The notes under the pieces are model-generated. The model searched no databases. It was given only the letters and a program-made list of their open reading frames with translations, and had not been told where the DNA came from. A DNA stretch of 64,000 nt from Kingella potus. GTDB taxonomy: Bacteria > Pseudomonadota > Gammaproteobacteria > Burkholderiales > Neisseriaceae. Shown one piece after another: positions 10,549 to 19,640 of this stretch. The translations under genes and the position numbers were made by a program. The stretch is from contig NZ_UGJJ01000002.1 in assembly GCF_900451175.1 (NCBI RefSeq), positions 248,001-312,000 of the forward strand. Reading direction: 5' to 3'. Positions within the stretch are counted from its first letter, which is position 1. Each line of letters opens with the position of its first letter.

Positions 10549-11328
10549 TTAAGACTTTTCGGAACAACCCGGAAAATCCGCCGCATCCAGCAGTTCCGCC
10601 ACATTGCTTTCGGCAGCGGCAGCCAACTCGGCAAGAGAAATGCCGCGCAGGGCGCAGACGGTTTCGGCAACGGCGCGAACCCGGGCAGGCGTGTTGGCCG
10701 CATCTTTGGCCATAAACGGGCTGTCGGTTTCCAACACCAGAGCAGAGAGCGGCAGCTCTGCGGCGGCGCGGCGGGCTTTTTTCGCATTCGGGTTTAAAAC
10801 GAGAACGCCGATGCCGATTTTCATGCCCTGCGCGGCAAACAGGCGTGCTTCTTCCATGCTGCCGGAAAACGCGTGGACGATGCCGCGCCTGATGCCGTGC
10901 TGCCGCAGCAGGTGCAGCAGATCCGCGCCGGCGCGGACGTTGTGCAGCAGCACGGGGCGGCGGTGGCGCGAAGCCAGATCGAGCTGCGCGGACAGGCATT
11001 CGCGCTGCCGCTGCCGCTGCGTTTCGTCTGCGGTATGTAGATAATCCAAACCCGTTTCGCCAAGCATCGCCTGCGGATGGCGGCGCAGCAGTTCTTCCAG
11101 AGCCTGCCAATCGTCTGTTCCGCCTTCTTCCGCCGCAAACCACGGATGGATGCCGAAAGCAGGGACAATCCGCGCGTCCGCCAAAGCCGATACCGCCGGC
11201 CAGTCGGCACGGCGGGCGGAAGGAACGAAAAACCGCGTTACGCCCGCTGCGGCGGCTTCGGCGAGTATTTCGGGCAGGCGGCCGGCAAGCGGCGGTTCGG
11301 CAAGGTGGGTGTGGGTGTCGGTAAACAT
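10549..11328 (-). CDS. TatD-family metal-dependent hydrolase (YjjV-like)
   Basis: Encodes 259 residues with the amidohydrolase TIM-barrel metal ligands in order: DTHTHL near residue 4, GIHPW, GETGLDY, VLLHN, HAFSG and LETDSPF. TatD-family enzymes are cytoplasmic DNases or hydrolases acting on damaged DNA or D-aminoacyl-tRNA; which applies here cannot be told from sequence. The ATG at 11328 begins MFTDTHTHLAEPP. It is flanked by repeat-rich intergenic DNA on both sides and is probably monocistronic. Confidence 0.88.
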   Translation of the reverse strand: MFTDTHTHLAEPPLAGRLPEILAEAAAAGVTRFFVPSARRADWPAVSALADARIVPAFGIHPWFAAEEGGTDDWQALEELLRRHPQAMLGETGLDYLHTADETQRQRQRECLSAQLDLASRHRRPVLLHNVRAGADLLHLLRQHGIRRGIVHAFSGSMEEARLFAAQGMKIGIGVLVLNPNAKKARRAAAELPLSALVLETDSPFMAKDAANTPARVRAVAETVCALRGISLAELAAAAESNVAELLDAADFPGCSEKS

Positions 11329-11659
11329 CGGGCGGCTCGGCCGGCTGCGGGTTTGCGGGGAGAAACAGGCCGTCTGAAAAAGCGTTTGCCGCTTTTGCTG
11401 CGCGTATCGGCGGTTTCAGACGGCCTCTGCATTGTCGGGAATGCGTGCGTGGCTGTACCGCACACGCTACGGCAGGTTCGGCATGACGGTTTGGCCGTTT
11501 GGCAGGGTGTGCCGCCCAAGCGGCGCACGCGGTTTTGCGGGCTTGGGTGTTTGCCGGATAGAAAATATGAGGCCGTCTGAAAAAGCGTTTTGCGGTTTCG
11601 GTTTCGCCAAAAGCGTGCTTTCAGACGGCCTCTTGCCCGTTTTCCAAACGGCGCAGTGT
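11329..11659. repeat. Intergenic DUS pairs and a REP-like palindrome
   Basis: No gene seen. It contains two DUS inverted pairs (about 11368-11427 and 11569-11632) and between them the recurring intergenic unit with GCGTGCGTGGCTG...CACACGCTACGG and GGGTGTGCCGCCCAAGCGGCGCACGCGG. The second pair lies 28 bases downstream of thiD and probably terminates it. Confidence 0.6.
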
Positions 11660-12481
11660 TCAGCGCACGGTGCGCCAGAAGTGGGCGACGGGGCCGCTGC
11701 CGTGGCCGAGCTGCCAGTGTTGTCCGGCATCGATTGCGCCGTGCAGATAGCTTTTGGCGGCGGCCACGGCGAGATTGAGCTGCCTGCTGTGCGGATAGAG
11801 GGCGGCGATTGCGCTGGACAGCGTACAGCCGGTGCCGTGGGTGTGGCGCGTGGGGATGCGGCTGCCGATAAAGCATTGCGGATCGGCATTCCGGCGCACC
11901 AGCCAGTCGCGGGCGGTGTCGCCGCTCCAATGGCCGCCTTTGAGCAATATGGCTTTCGCGCCGCGTGCCAGCAGGCTTTCGCCCTGTTTGAGCATTTCGC
12001 TTTCGCTTTCGGGCAGGGTGTTGCCGCTGAGGGCGGCCAGCTCGCTCAGGTTGGGCGTGAGTATGTCGGCCAGCGGCATGAGTTCGGCCAGCAGGGCGGC
12101 GCAGGTGTCTTCAAGGGCGAGGCTGTCGCCGGAAGTGGCGACGAGGACGGGATCGAGCACGGTAAAAGGCACGGGATGGCGGCGCAGCGCGTCGGCCACG
12201 GTGCGGATGGCGGCGGTGTCAGGCAGCATACCGATTTTGACGGCATCGATGCGGATGTCGGAAAAAACGGATTCGCATTGGGCGCGTATGATTTCGGGCG
12301 GAACGGTGTGTACGGCCTGCACGCCGGTGGTGTTTTGCGCGGTAACGGCGGTAATCACGCTTGCACCGTATGCGCCGAGTGCGCCGAAGGTTTTGAGGTC
12401 GGCCTGAATGCCCGCGCCGCCGCCGGAATCGGAGCCGGCGACGGTGAGGACGCGGGGATAGGGTTTTTCTTGGGGCTGCAT
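11660..12481 (-). CDS. thiD: Hydroxymethylpyrimidine/phosphomethylpyrimidine kinase
   Basis: Encodes 273 residues from MQPQEKPYPRVLTVAGSDSG. The frame is open further upstream through a DUS, which is unlikely to be coding. Family marks are AGSDSGGGAGIQADLKTF near the N-terminus (HMP binding), DPVLVATSGD, and the C-terminal ribokinase-type anion hole HGTGCTLSSAIAA. It phosphorylates HMP and HMP-P in thiamine biosynthesis. No TPP riboswitch-like structure is recognisable in the repeat-rich 5' region and no other thi gene is adjacent. Confidence 0.92.
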   Translation of the reverse strand: MQPQEKPYPRVLTVAGSDSGGGAGIQADLKTFGALGAYGASVITAVTAQNTTGVQAVHTVPPEIIRAQCESVFSDIRIDAVKIGMLPDTAAIRTVADALRRHPVPFTVLDPVLVATSGDSLALEDTCAALLAELMPLADILTPNLSELAALSGNTLPESESEMLKQGESLLARGAKAILLKGGHWSGDTARDWLVRRNADPQCFIGSRIPTRHTHGTGCTLSSAIAALYPHSRQLNLAVAAAKSYLHGAIDAGQHWQLGHGSGPVAHFWRTVR

Positions 12482-12613
12482 GGGGCTTCTCCTTTGGTTG
12501 GGAAAACGGATTTTCAGACGGCCTGTGCCGAACGTCAAGAAACACGTAAGCGGCTGCGCTGCACAAGCTGCGTTGGTTCGGAAAAGAGGGCGATGCCGTC
12601 ATTTTCAGACGGC

Positions 12614-13021
12614 CTCTGCATCGGCGGGAACGCGTGCGTGGCTGCTCCACACACCCTACGGGGTTTGGCAACCGCTGTGTCCGGCACGGGGCAATGTTAC
12701 CGTTCGGCAGGGTGTGCCGCCTAAGCGGCGCACGCGTTTTCTGCGGGCAACAATGCTTGGCGGCATGGGAAACATCAGGCCGTCTGAAAAACATATTGCG
12801 GTTTTCAGACGGCCTTTTTCCGAACCGGCGGGAACGCGTGCGCGGCTGCGCCACACACCCTACGGGGTTTGGCAACCGCTGTGTCCGGCACGGGCAATGT
12901 TGCCGTTCGGCAGGGTGTGCCGCCTAAGCGGCGCACGCGTTTTCTGCGGGCAACAATGCTTGGCGGCATAGGGAAACATCAGGCCGTCTGAAAAGCATAT
13001 TGCGGTTTTCAGACGGCCTCT
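12614..13021. repeat. Two tandem 204-bp composite intergenic repeats
   Basis: Two near-identical 204-bp units, followed by a partial third to about 13065. Each contains the outward GGCGGGAACGCGTGCG block, a CACACCCTACGG end, the palindrome GTGCCGCCTAAGCGGCGCAC and a terminal DUS inverted pair (12777-12815 and 12981-13019). No plausible gene lies in 12482-13104. The units are members of the DUS/REP-like family scattered through the window. Confidence 0.85.
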
Positions 13022-13104
13022 GCATTTGTCGGGAATGCGTGCGTGGCTGCGCCGCACACCCTACGTTGGTGTGGCTCTGCGGGCTTGTTGCTGCCGTTTG
13101 ATAT

Positions 13105-13893
13105 TCAAACGGCTTTAAGGGCCGCGCGGGCTTTGGCTTTGATTGCGGCATTGTCCGCCGTATCGGGCTGCGCCAGTACTTTGCGGAACCATGCCGCCGC
13201 TTGTGTGAGGTCTTGCCTTATGCCACGGCCTTCGGCGTACATCGCGCCCAGGTTGTATTGGGCCACCGCATCGCCTTGCTCGGCGGCTTTGCGGAACCAT
13301 GCTGCCGCCTGTGTGTAGTCCCGCGCTACGCCTTGTCCGTTGTCGTACAACACGCCCAAGTTGGATTGCGCGTCGATGTGGCCTTGTTCGGCGGCTTTGC
13401 GGTACCACGCCGCTGCCTGTTTGTAGTCCTGCCGTACGCCGCGGCCTTCGGCGTACAGTACGCCCAAGTTGTATTGTGCGTCGGTATAGCCTTGTTCGGC
13501 GGCTTTGCGGAACCACTCCGCTGCCTGTTTGTCGTCCCGTGCCACGCCACGGCCGCCGTAATACAGCACGCCCAAATTGTATTGCGCGTCTGCATTGCCC
13601 TGTTCGGCGGCTTTGCGGAACCACGCGGCCGCCTGTTTGTCGTTTCGCGCTACGCCCCGGCCTTCGGCATACAACGCACCCAAACCGGTTTGCGCCGTAG
13701 CATCGCCTTGTTCGGCAAAGGGGCGGAGCAGGCGGAAGAGTTGGCCGTAATTGCCGGACTTGTATGCTTCAACCGCTTGTCGGGCGGCGCGGCTGTCGGC
13801 CGAAGCAGCCTGCACGGGGGCGGCAAAGGCCAGCAGCAGGACAAGGGCGGCGGAGTTTGGCAGGAGTTTGTGAAAAATGCGCGGGGGGAACAT
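13105..13893 (-). CDS. Secreted Sel1-repeat protein
   Basis: Encodes 262 residues. The start at MFPPRIFHKL is chosen because GGAG sits just upstream and a signal peptide follows (hydrophobic AALVLLLAFAAPVQA, cleavage near residue 28). The mature part holds about six 36-residue Sel1 repeats of the pattern AEQG.A.AQYNLG.LYAEGRGV..D..QAA.WFRKA. Such alpha-solenoids mediate protein-protein contacts in the periplasm or at the surface; several bacteria carry paralogues. The partner is unknown. The repeats are nearly identical at DNA level, so copy number could vary by recombination. Confidence 0.85.
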   Translation of the reverse strand: MFPPRIFHKLLPNSAALVLLLAFAAPVQAASADSRAARQAVEAYKSGNYGQLFRLLRPFAEQGDATAQTGLGALYAEGRGVARNDKQAAAWFRKAAEQGNADAQYNLGVLYYGGRGVARDDKQAAEWFRKAAEQGYTDAQYNLGVLYAEGRGVRQDYKQAAAWYRKAAEQGHIDAQSNLGVLYDNGQGVARDYTQAAAWFRKAAEQGDAVAQYNLGAMYAEGRGIRQDLTQAAAWFRKVLAQPDTADNAAIKAKARAALKAV

Positions 13894-14097
13894 GGTTGTC
13901 TCCGTAATCAGACAGGCGGCTTGCGCCGCAGGGTTAAAAAATCCGCCCCGTTGCGGGGCGCGGAAATTGTAGCAGAGGGTCGGGGCGGCAAGCATCTTTC
14001 AGACGGCATTTCTTCCGCTCGGCAGGGAACTGCCGGCAGGGGCGCGTGCGTCGCAGAGCGGCACACCCTACGCGTATTCGGTGCGGTAAAACGGACA

Positions 14098-14138
14098 GGC
14101 CGTCTGAAAAAAGCGGATTGTGCTTTTTTCAGACGGCC
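14098..14138 (-). terminator. DUS-pair terminator of pyrC
   Basis: GGCCGTCTGAAAAAAGC and its reverse complement. It lies 18 bases downstream of the pyrC stop. Confidence 0.6.
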
Positions 14139-14155
14139 TTTTTTGTGTGTTTCGT

Positions 14156-15190
14156 TCAGTACCGTACTGTCCAGCCGACTGTCTGTCCCGCACGCATCGG
14201 TACGAGCAGACCGCCGCAGTAGGGCAGGCTTTCGGGGACGGTTTGCGGCTGTTTTACCAGGGTAATGGTGTCTTGGTTTTCGGGCAGGCCGTAGAAGCGT
14301 GCGCCGTTTTGCGAGGCGAAGGCTTCGAGTTTGGCCAGCGCGCCCGCCTGTTCGAACGCTTCGGCGTAAAGCTCGACGGCGGTCATCGCGCTGAATATGC
14401 CGGCGCAGCCGCAGGCGTTTTCTTTGGCGGCTTTTTCATGCGGCGCGGAATCGGTGCCGAGAAAGAATTTGTGCGATTTTGCGCCGGTAACGGCTTCTAT
14501 CAGGGCTTTGCGGTGGGTTTCGCGTTTGAGTACCGGCAGGCAGTAGTGGTGCGGGCGCACGCCGCCGACCAGAATGTCGTTGCGGTTGAGCAGCAGGTGC
14601 TGCGGCGTAACCGTTGCCGCCACGTTGCCGCCCGACTGGCACACCAGCTGCGCGGCTTCGGCGGTGGTGATGTGTTCGAATACGACTTTCAATTCGGGAA
14701 CACGCGCCAAAACGGGCTTCATCACGCGCTCGATAAAGGCGGTTTCGCGGTCGAAAATGTCGATTTCGGGGTCGGTTACTTCGCCGTGTACCAGAAACAA
14801 TATGCCCTGCCGCGCCATTTCTTCCAATACGGGGATGAGTTTGAACAGGTCGGTTACGCCGGAATCGGAATTGGTGGTGGCGCCTGCGGGGTAGAGTTTG
14901 AAGGCGGCGATGCCGGCAGCTTTGGCTTCGCGTACCAGGGCGGGTGTGGCTTTGTCGGTGAGGTAAAGCGTCATCAGCGGCTCGAAGCGGCTGCCTGCGG
15001 GCAGGGCGGCGAGAATGCGCTGCTTGTAGGCCAGTGCGTCGGCGGGGGAGACGACGGGCGGCTTGAGGTTGGGCATAATCACGGCGCGCGCCATCTGGCG
15101 GGCGGTGTAGGGGACGGTGGTTTGGAGTGCTCCGCCGTCGCGCAGGTGCAGGTGCATATCGTCGGGGCGGATGATGGTGAGGGTTTGCAT
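14156..15190 (-). CDS. pyrC: Dihydroorotase
   Basis: Encodes 344 residues, the length of the E. coli-type (class II) dihydroorotase. [19 protein letters not shown] carries the HxH zinc motif. [13 protein letters not shown] contains the lysine that is carboxylated in the family, and LGTDSAPH near 247 carries the catalytic Asp. It catalyses ring closure of carbamoyl aspartate to dihydroorotate in de novo pyrimidine synthesis. DUS hairpins flank it on both sides. Confidence 0.95.
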   Translation of the reverse strand: MQTLTIIRPDDMHLHLRDGGALQTTVPYTARQMARAVIMPNLKPPVVSPADALAYKQRILAALPAGSRFEPLMTLYLTDKATPALVREAKAAGIAAFKLYPAGATTNSDSGVTDLFKLIPVLEEMARQGILFLVHGEVTDPEIDIFDRETAFIERVMKPVLARVPELKVVFEHITTAEAAQLVCQSGGNVAATVTPQHLLLNRNDILVGGVRPHHYCLPVLKRETHRKALIEAVTGAKSHKFFLGTDSAPHEKAAKENACGCAGIFSAMTAVELYAEAFEQAGALAKLEAFASQNGARFYGLPENQDTITLVKQPQTVPESLPYCGGLLVPMRAGQTVGWTVRY

Positions 15191-15234
15191 GGCGGTTCCT
15201 TAGACGGGTGTTTGGTGCCGGTATTTGCGATTGA

Positions 15235-15272
15235 GGCCGTCTGAAAACCGGCAAACCGGTTTTCAGACGGCC
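15235..15272 (-). terminator. DUS-pair terminator of aspS
   Basis: AGGCCGTCTGAAAACCGG and its reverse complement. It lies 20 bases after the aspS stop and just upstream of pyrC. Confidence 0.65.
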
Positions 15273-15291
15273 TTTTGCGGCTCGGCGGCGG

Positions 15292-17100
15292 CTAGGCTTC
15301 TTTGTTTTCCGCCGCTTTCTGGCGCAGGCGCAGGCCGAGTTCGCGCAGTTGTTTGTCGTCCACCGCACCGGGCGCGTTGGTGAGCAGGCATTGGGCGCGC
15401 TGGGTTTTGGGGAAGGCAATCACGTCGCGGATGGATTCGGCACCGGCCATCAGCGTTACCAAGCGGTCGAGACCAAAAGCCAGGCCGCCGTGCGGCGGTG
15501 CGCCGAATTTGAGGTTGTCGAGCAGGAAGCCGAATTTTTCCCGCTGCTCTTCGGGCGTGATTTTCAGCGCGGCAAACACTTTTTCCTGAATGTCGGCGCG
15601 GTGGATACGGATGGAGCCGCCGCCGATTTCCCAGCCGTTGAGCACCATGTCGTAGGCGCGGGCGAGGCAGTTTTCGGGATCGGATTCCATCAGGTCTTCG
15701 TGGCCGGGCTTGGGCGAGGTGAACGGATGGTGCATGGCCGCCCAGCGGTCGTTTTCTTCGTCGTATTCGAACATGGGGAAGTCCACCACCCACAGCGGTT
15801 TCCATTCGTCGGTGAAATAGCCGTCGGCCGCGCCGTGTTCCAAGCCGACTTTGATGCGCAATGCGCCCAAGGCTTCGTTGACGGTTTTGGCTTTGTCTGC
15901 GCCGAAGAAAATCAAATCGCCGTTTTGTGCGCCGGTGCGTGCGATGATTTCTTTCAATGCGGCTTCGGACAGGAATTTGACAATCGGGCTTTGCAGGCCG
16001 CTGTCTTCGCCGTTGGAAAGGTTGGATACGTCGTTCACTTTAATATAAGCCAGGCCTTTTGCGCCGTAGATGCCGACGAATTTGGTGTATTCGTCGATTT
16101 CCTTGCGGCTGAACTTCGCGCCGCCGGGTATGCGCAGGGCAACGACCCGGCCGCCTTTCATGTCGGCGGCGGCACGGAATACTTTGAATTCTTCCGTTTT
16201 CATCAGGTCGGTCAGCTCGGTGAATTTCAGGCTGATGCGCATATCGGGCTTGTCCGAGCCGTAGTTGAACATGGCTTCGGAATAAGGCATACGCGGGAAA
16301 CTGCCCAAATCCACGCCCAGCGCGTCTTTGAATACCTGTTTGGCCATGCCCTCGGTGATGTCCATGATTTCGTCTTCGGACAGGAACGAGGTTTCCAAGT
16401 CGATCTGGGTGAATTCGGGCTGGCGGTCGGCACGCAAATCTTCGTCGCGGAAGCATTTGGTGATTTGGTAGTAGCGATCGAAGCCGGCCACCATCAACAG
16501 TTGTTTGAACAATTGCGGCGATTGCGGCAGAGCGAAAAATTCGCCCGGATGCACACGGCTGGGCACGAGGTAGTCGCGCGCGCCTTCGGGAGTGGAGCGG
16601 GTGAGCATCGGGGTTTCGATGTCGATAAAGCCCTGCTCGTCGAGATAGCGGCGCACGCCCATCGCTACTTGGTAGCGCAGGCGCAGGTTGCGCTGCATGA
16701 CGGGGCGGCGCAGGTCGATGACGCGGTTGGTCAGACGCACGTTTTCGCTGAGGTTTTCATCGTCGATTTGGAAGGGCGGCGTGGCGGCGGCGTTCAGCAC
16801 TTCGATTTCTTTGGCAAGGATTTCGATTTTGCCGGACACCATTTTGTCGTTGGTGGTACCCTCGGGGCGGTTGCGCACGCGGCCGGTGATGCTCAAAACG
16901 TATTCGTTGCGGGCGGAATCGGCCGTCTGAAAGGCTTCGGGCGTGTCGGGGTCGATTACGACTTGGACGATGCCTTCGCGGTCGCGCAGGTCGATGAAAA
17001 TCACCCCGCCGTGGTCGCGGCGGCGGTGTACCCAGCCTTTGACGGTTACGGTTTGGTCGAGATAGTGTTCGCTGATGAGGCCGCAGTAGTTGGTACGCAT
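15292..17100 (-). CDS. aspS: Aspartyl-tRNA synthetase
   Basis: Encodes 602 residues, the full bacterial type with N-terminal OB fold, class II core and GAD insertion. [20 protein letters not shown] starts the anticodon-binding domain. Motif 2 is [18 protein letters not shown], and motif 3 is [14 protein letters not shown] near the C-terminus. A DUS lies within the gene near 16920. In many beta-proteobacteria a DUF502 gene sits just upstream of aspS; here the mrr and ivy genes lie between them. Confidence 0.96.
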   Translation of the reverse strand: MRTNYCGLISEHYLDQTVTVKGWVHRRRDHGGVIFIDLRDREGIVQVVIDPDTPEAFQTADSARNEYVLSITGRVRNRPEGTTNDKMVSGKIEILAKEIEVLNAAATPPFQIDDENLSENVRLTNRVIDLRRPVMQRNLRLRYQVAMGVRRYLDEQGFIDIETPMLTRSTPEGARDYLVPSRVHPGEFFALPQSPQLFKQLLMVAGFDRYYQITKCFRDEDLRADRQPEFTQIDLETSFLSEDEIMDITEGMAKQVFKDALGVDLGSFPRMPYSEAMFNYGSDKPDMRISLKFTELTDLMKTEEFKVFRAAADMKGGRVVALRIPGGAKFSRKEIDEYTKFVGIYGAKGLAYIKVNDVSNLSNGEDSGLQSPIVKFLSEAALKEIIARTGAQNGDLIFFGADKAKTVNEALGALRIKVGLEHGAADGYFTDEWKPLWVVDFPMFEYDEENDRWAAMHHPFTSPKPGHEDLMESDPENCLARAYDMVLNGWEIGGGSIRIHRADIQEKVFAALKITPEEQREKFGFLLDNLKFGAPPHGGLAFGLDRLVTLMAGAESIRDVIAFPKTQRAQCLLTNAPGAVDDKQLRELGLRLRQKAAENKEA

Positions 17101-17242
17101 GGTTTCGGTCTTTCTGTTTTGACGGAGTATTTAAAAGTTTTCAGACGGCCTGAAACAGCCTGAAAACGGAAACGGGCGGATTTTAATGTTTTGCCGGATT
17201 TTATGCAGGCTTTCAGGCTGCCTGCCGGGCGTACGGAAATGG

Positions 17243-18178
17243 TCAGAATGTGGATCTTGCCGTGTCATCCGGCATTTCATCCCAAAAGTCGCCATCCAGT
17301 TTTTTGATGGCAAATACCTGCTCGGTCTGCATTCCGACATCGTAACGGTAGATGTATTCGGCCAATTGCAGGCCGTCAATCAACACCACTCGGGTGGCGG
17401 ACAGATTTTGCACATAACGGACGGCATCGGCCGAATAGCGGGCAGTCGTAATGAAAATGCCTTTGTCTGCATTCTGCCCCTGCAATGCGCCGACGAATCC
17501 CTGAATATCGGGACGGCCGATTACCGCGTCGGTTTGATAACGTTTGGCTTGGATAAAAATTCTGCCGAGACCGAGCACATCTTCACGAATTTCGCCGTCA
17601 ATGCCGCCGTCGCGGCTGGCCCGGGTTACTTGGGCGGATTTTTCCAGCCTGCCGCCGTAGCCCATTTTTTGCAGCAAGTCCACCACCAGCTTTTCAAACG
17701 CCTGTGGTGTTTTGCTCAAAATGGTGTTTAAGATTTCGTCATATATTTTTTGGCGTATGGCACCAAACGAGGCTTCAAGCTGTTCTGTCGGTGTGGTGTC
17801 CGCTACTTCCGCAGTAGCAACCGTTTCTTTGCCGTCGGCTTTCTGCCCACGTTCACGCTCCGTCATTTTCTGTTTGACGTAGGCGATGACTTCGGCAGCA
17901 TCTTTTTGTGCGTATTCCCTGCCCAAACCGGTAATCACATAATGTCCGCGTTTGGGACGGGACAGCAGGCCGCTCAATGCCAGATAGCTCAATGCCCAAG
18001 AAATACGGTCGGCAAACACTGCGCCGTTGCCCGATTCATATTCTTGAGCAATATCGTCGGTATCCAAACCGAAATGTGCGGCCAGCGGTTCGATCAATTG
18101 GGCTTTACGCCGTGTTTCTCCCGAGGCAAGAAGTTTAAGAATGGGCAGGCGTAATTCTTCAAAGGAGGGGATAGGCAT
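17243..18178 (-). CDS. Mrr-type restriction endonuclease
   Basis: Encodes 311 residues. The N-terminal winged-helix Mrr_N domain (MPIPSFEELRLPILKLLASG to about residue 100) is followed by a charged linker. The C-terminal Mrr catalytic domain has a PD-(D/E)XK-like core: FEKLVVDLLQKMGYGG, SRDGGIDGEI and IFIQAKRY (Gln/Lys of the active site). E. coli Mrr cuts methylated DNA, and homologues are modification-dependent or stress-triggered nucleases. It is co-directional with aspS and the Ivy gene, and is an extra defence gene outside the main island. All expected catalytic residues are present. Confidence 0.9.
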   Translation of the reverse strand: MPIPSFEELRLPILKLLASGETRRKAQLIEPLAAHFGLDTDDIAQEYESGNGAVFADRISWALSYLALSGLLSRPKRGHYVITGLGREYAQKDAAEVIAYVKQKMTERERGQKADGKETVATAEVADTTPTEQLEASFGAIRQKIYDEILNTILSKTPQAFEKLVVDLLQKMGYGGRLEKSAQVTRASRDGGIDGEIREDVLGLGRIFIQAKRYQTDAVIGRPDIQGFVGALQGQNADKGIFITTARYSADAVRYVQNLSATRVVLIDGLQLAEYIYRYDVGMQTEQVFAIKKLDGDFWDEMPDDTARSTF

Positions 18179-18233
18179 GATTGGGCAGGTAAAGCGGGGT
18201 CGGATTGCAGGCTGTCAGGCCGTCTGAAAAGGT

Positions 18234-18695
18234 TTATTCGTCGGCGGGAACGAGTTTTTGCAGGGCTTCTTTCTCGGCGGCGGTGGGCTTGCCGTAGTAG
18301 TGGTCGCTGTAGCGGAAATCGGTGGTGCCTTCGACGGCCTGCCTTTCGCGGTACAGCACGACGGCGCGTTGTTTGTTGATGAGGATATAGAGTGTGTTGC
18401 TGATGCAGTTGTGCGGCTCGCACAGGGTGGAGGCGAGGTAGCGTCTGCCTTCCACGCTTACCGGCTCTTCGGGGGCGGTGGGGCCGTTGGCGTTTTTAAT
18501 CCAATAGCCGTGTTTTTTGGGCGTGTGCGGCACGATTTGGCTGCGCCACACTTTGCGGTAGGCGGGTTTTTTCAGCAGGTCGAACAGATAGGTGTCGGCA
18601 TCTCCCCGTTCAACCTGTTCGGATTTGGCGGCGGCAGGGACGGCAACGGTCAGGGCGAGTGCGGCGGTGGCGAGGATTTGGGCAATGCGGGACAT
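18234..18695 (-). CDS. Ivy-family inhibitor of vertebrate lysozyme
   Basis: Encodes 153 residues with a signal peptide (MSRIAQILATAALALTVAVPAAA, cleavage near 23). The mature protein has the Ivy pattern: YLFDLLKKPAYRKVW, PKKHGYWI, and the loop CEPHNC (in LCEPHNCISN), equivalent to the CKPHDC loop that plugs the lysozyme active site. The loop differs at K to E and D to N. It should act in the periplasm against host C-type lysozyme, consistent with a mucosal lifestyle. Assignment is from the loop motif and overall length. Confidence 0.75.
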   Translation of the reverse strand: MSRIAQILATAALALTVAVPAAAKSEQVERGDADTYLFDLLKKPAYRKVWRSQIVPHTPKKHGYWIKNANGPTAPEEPVSVEGRRYLASTLCEPHNCISNTLYILINKQRAVVLYRERQAVEGTTDFRYSDHYYGKPTAAEKEALQKLVPADE

Positions 18696-18852
18696 GATGA
18701 GCCTTTCAAATGTGGTTTGGCATAAAACAGAGGCCGTCTGAAACGGTGTGCTTTGCGGAGATAAAGCGGAACAGGCGGATTCTAATGCTTTGCACGGGTT
18801 TCAGGTAGTCTTGTGCGGTTTGGGGCTTTGCCGCAATCCGCCGCCGCCGTTT

Positions 18853-19542
18853 TCAGACGGCCTCTTGGGAGCCGCCCGCGCCCGGTGTTGTTACCGCTGT
18901 GTCGTCGGGCAGCACCATGCCCAGCGAGATGACGTATTTCAGGGCTTCGTCCACGCTCATGTCCAGCTCGCGGATGTCGCTTGCGCGTACCATGATGTAG
19001 TAGCCGCCGGTGGGATTGGGCGTGGTGGGGACGTAGACGGGTATGCGCGGTTCGGCATCGGGCAGGGCGGCGGCGATGTTGTCGGGCAGGCTGCCGGAAA
19101 CAAAGCCGATGGTCCAGATGCCGGGCTGGGGGAAGGGGACGAGTACGGGGGTTTTGAACGAGCGGCTGTTGTCCGACAGCAGGCTTTCGGACACTTTTTT
19201 CACGCTGGAATAGATGGATTTGACCACGGGAATGCGGCCGAGCAGGCTGTCCCAGCCTTCGAGGATTTTGCGGCCGAGGACGTTGGCGGCGAATACGCCG
19301 GTCAGGAAAAGGACGATGACGGCAACGATGAAGCCAGTGCCGGGAATATTGAAGCCGAGGTAGCGTTCGGGCTGCCATTGGGCGGGGATGAGGGCGGCGA
19401 GCCGGTCGGTGGCGGAGATGATGTAGCCGATTACCCACACGGTTACGGCAATGGGCATCCATACCAATACGCCGGTAATCAGGTATTTTTTCAACGCTTT
19501 GCCGACGGTGTTTTTTTCTTTTTCTGCTTTTTGCTCTGCCAT
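18853..19542 (-). CDS. DUF502 inner-membrane protein
   Basis: Encodes 229 residues. There are two N-terminal membrane helices (about residues 20-42 and 66-92), followed by the family-typical IPVVKSIYSSVKKVSESL segment, PVLVPFPQPGIWTIGFVSG and VYVPTTPNPTGGYY. Family function is unknown. DUF502 genes commonly neighbour aspS in beta-proteobacteria, so this is likely the ancestral gene order interrupted by mrr and ivy. Confidence 0.85.
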   Translation of the reverse strand: MAEQKAEKEKNTVGKALKKYLITGVLVWMPIAVTVWVIGYIISATDRLAALIPAQWQPERYLGFNIPGTGFIVAVIVLFLTGVFAANVLGRKILEGWDSLLGRIPVVKSIYSSVKKVSESLLSDNSRSFKTPVLVPFPQPGIWTIGFVSGSLPDNIAAALPDAEPRIPVYVPTTPNPTGGYYIMVRASDIRELDMSVDEALKYVISLGMVLPDDTAVTTPGAGGSQEAV

Positions 19543-19596
19543 GTCTGTTTCCGGTGTGCGAAATGGGTGGAAAAGGCGGGGGAGTCCGCAAAGCTG

Positions 19597-19635
19597 TTTT
19601 CAGACGGCCTTTGGTGTTTCGAGGCCGTCTGAAAA
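19597..19635 (-). terminator. DUS-pair hairpin after pldA
   Basis: TTTTCAGACGGCCT and its reverse complement around an 11-base spacer, directly after the pldA stop and upstream of the DUF502 start. Confidence 0.6.
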
Positions 19636-19640
19636 GGCGG

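Noticed and set aside
12482..13104. Insertion sequence in the repeat-rich gap
   Set aside because: No transposase frame or IS-type ends; the content is explained by composite DUS/REP-like units.
13201..14265. Plus-strand open frame opposite the Sel1 gene
   Set aside because: Repeated pattern simply mirrors the Sel1 repeats on the other strand.
15349..17163. Plus-strand open frame of about 600 codons opposite aspS
   Set aside because: Same type of antisense shadow; aspS is unmistakable on the minus strand.
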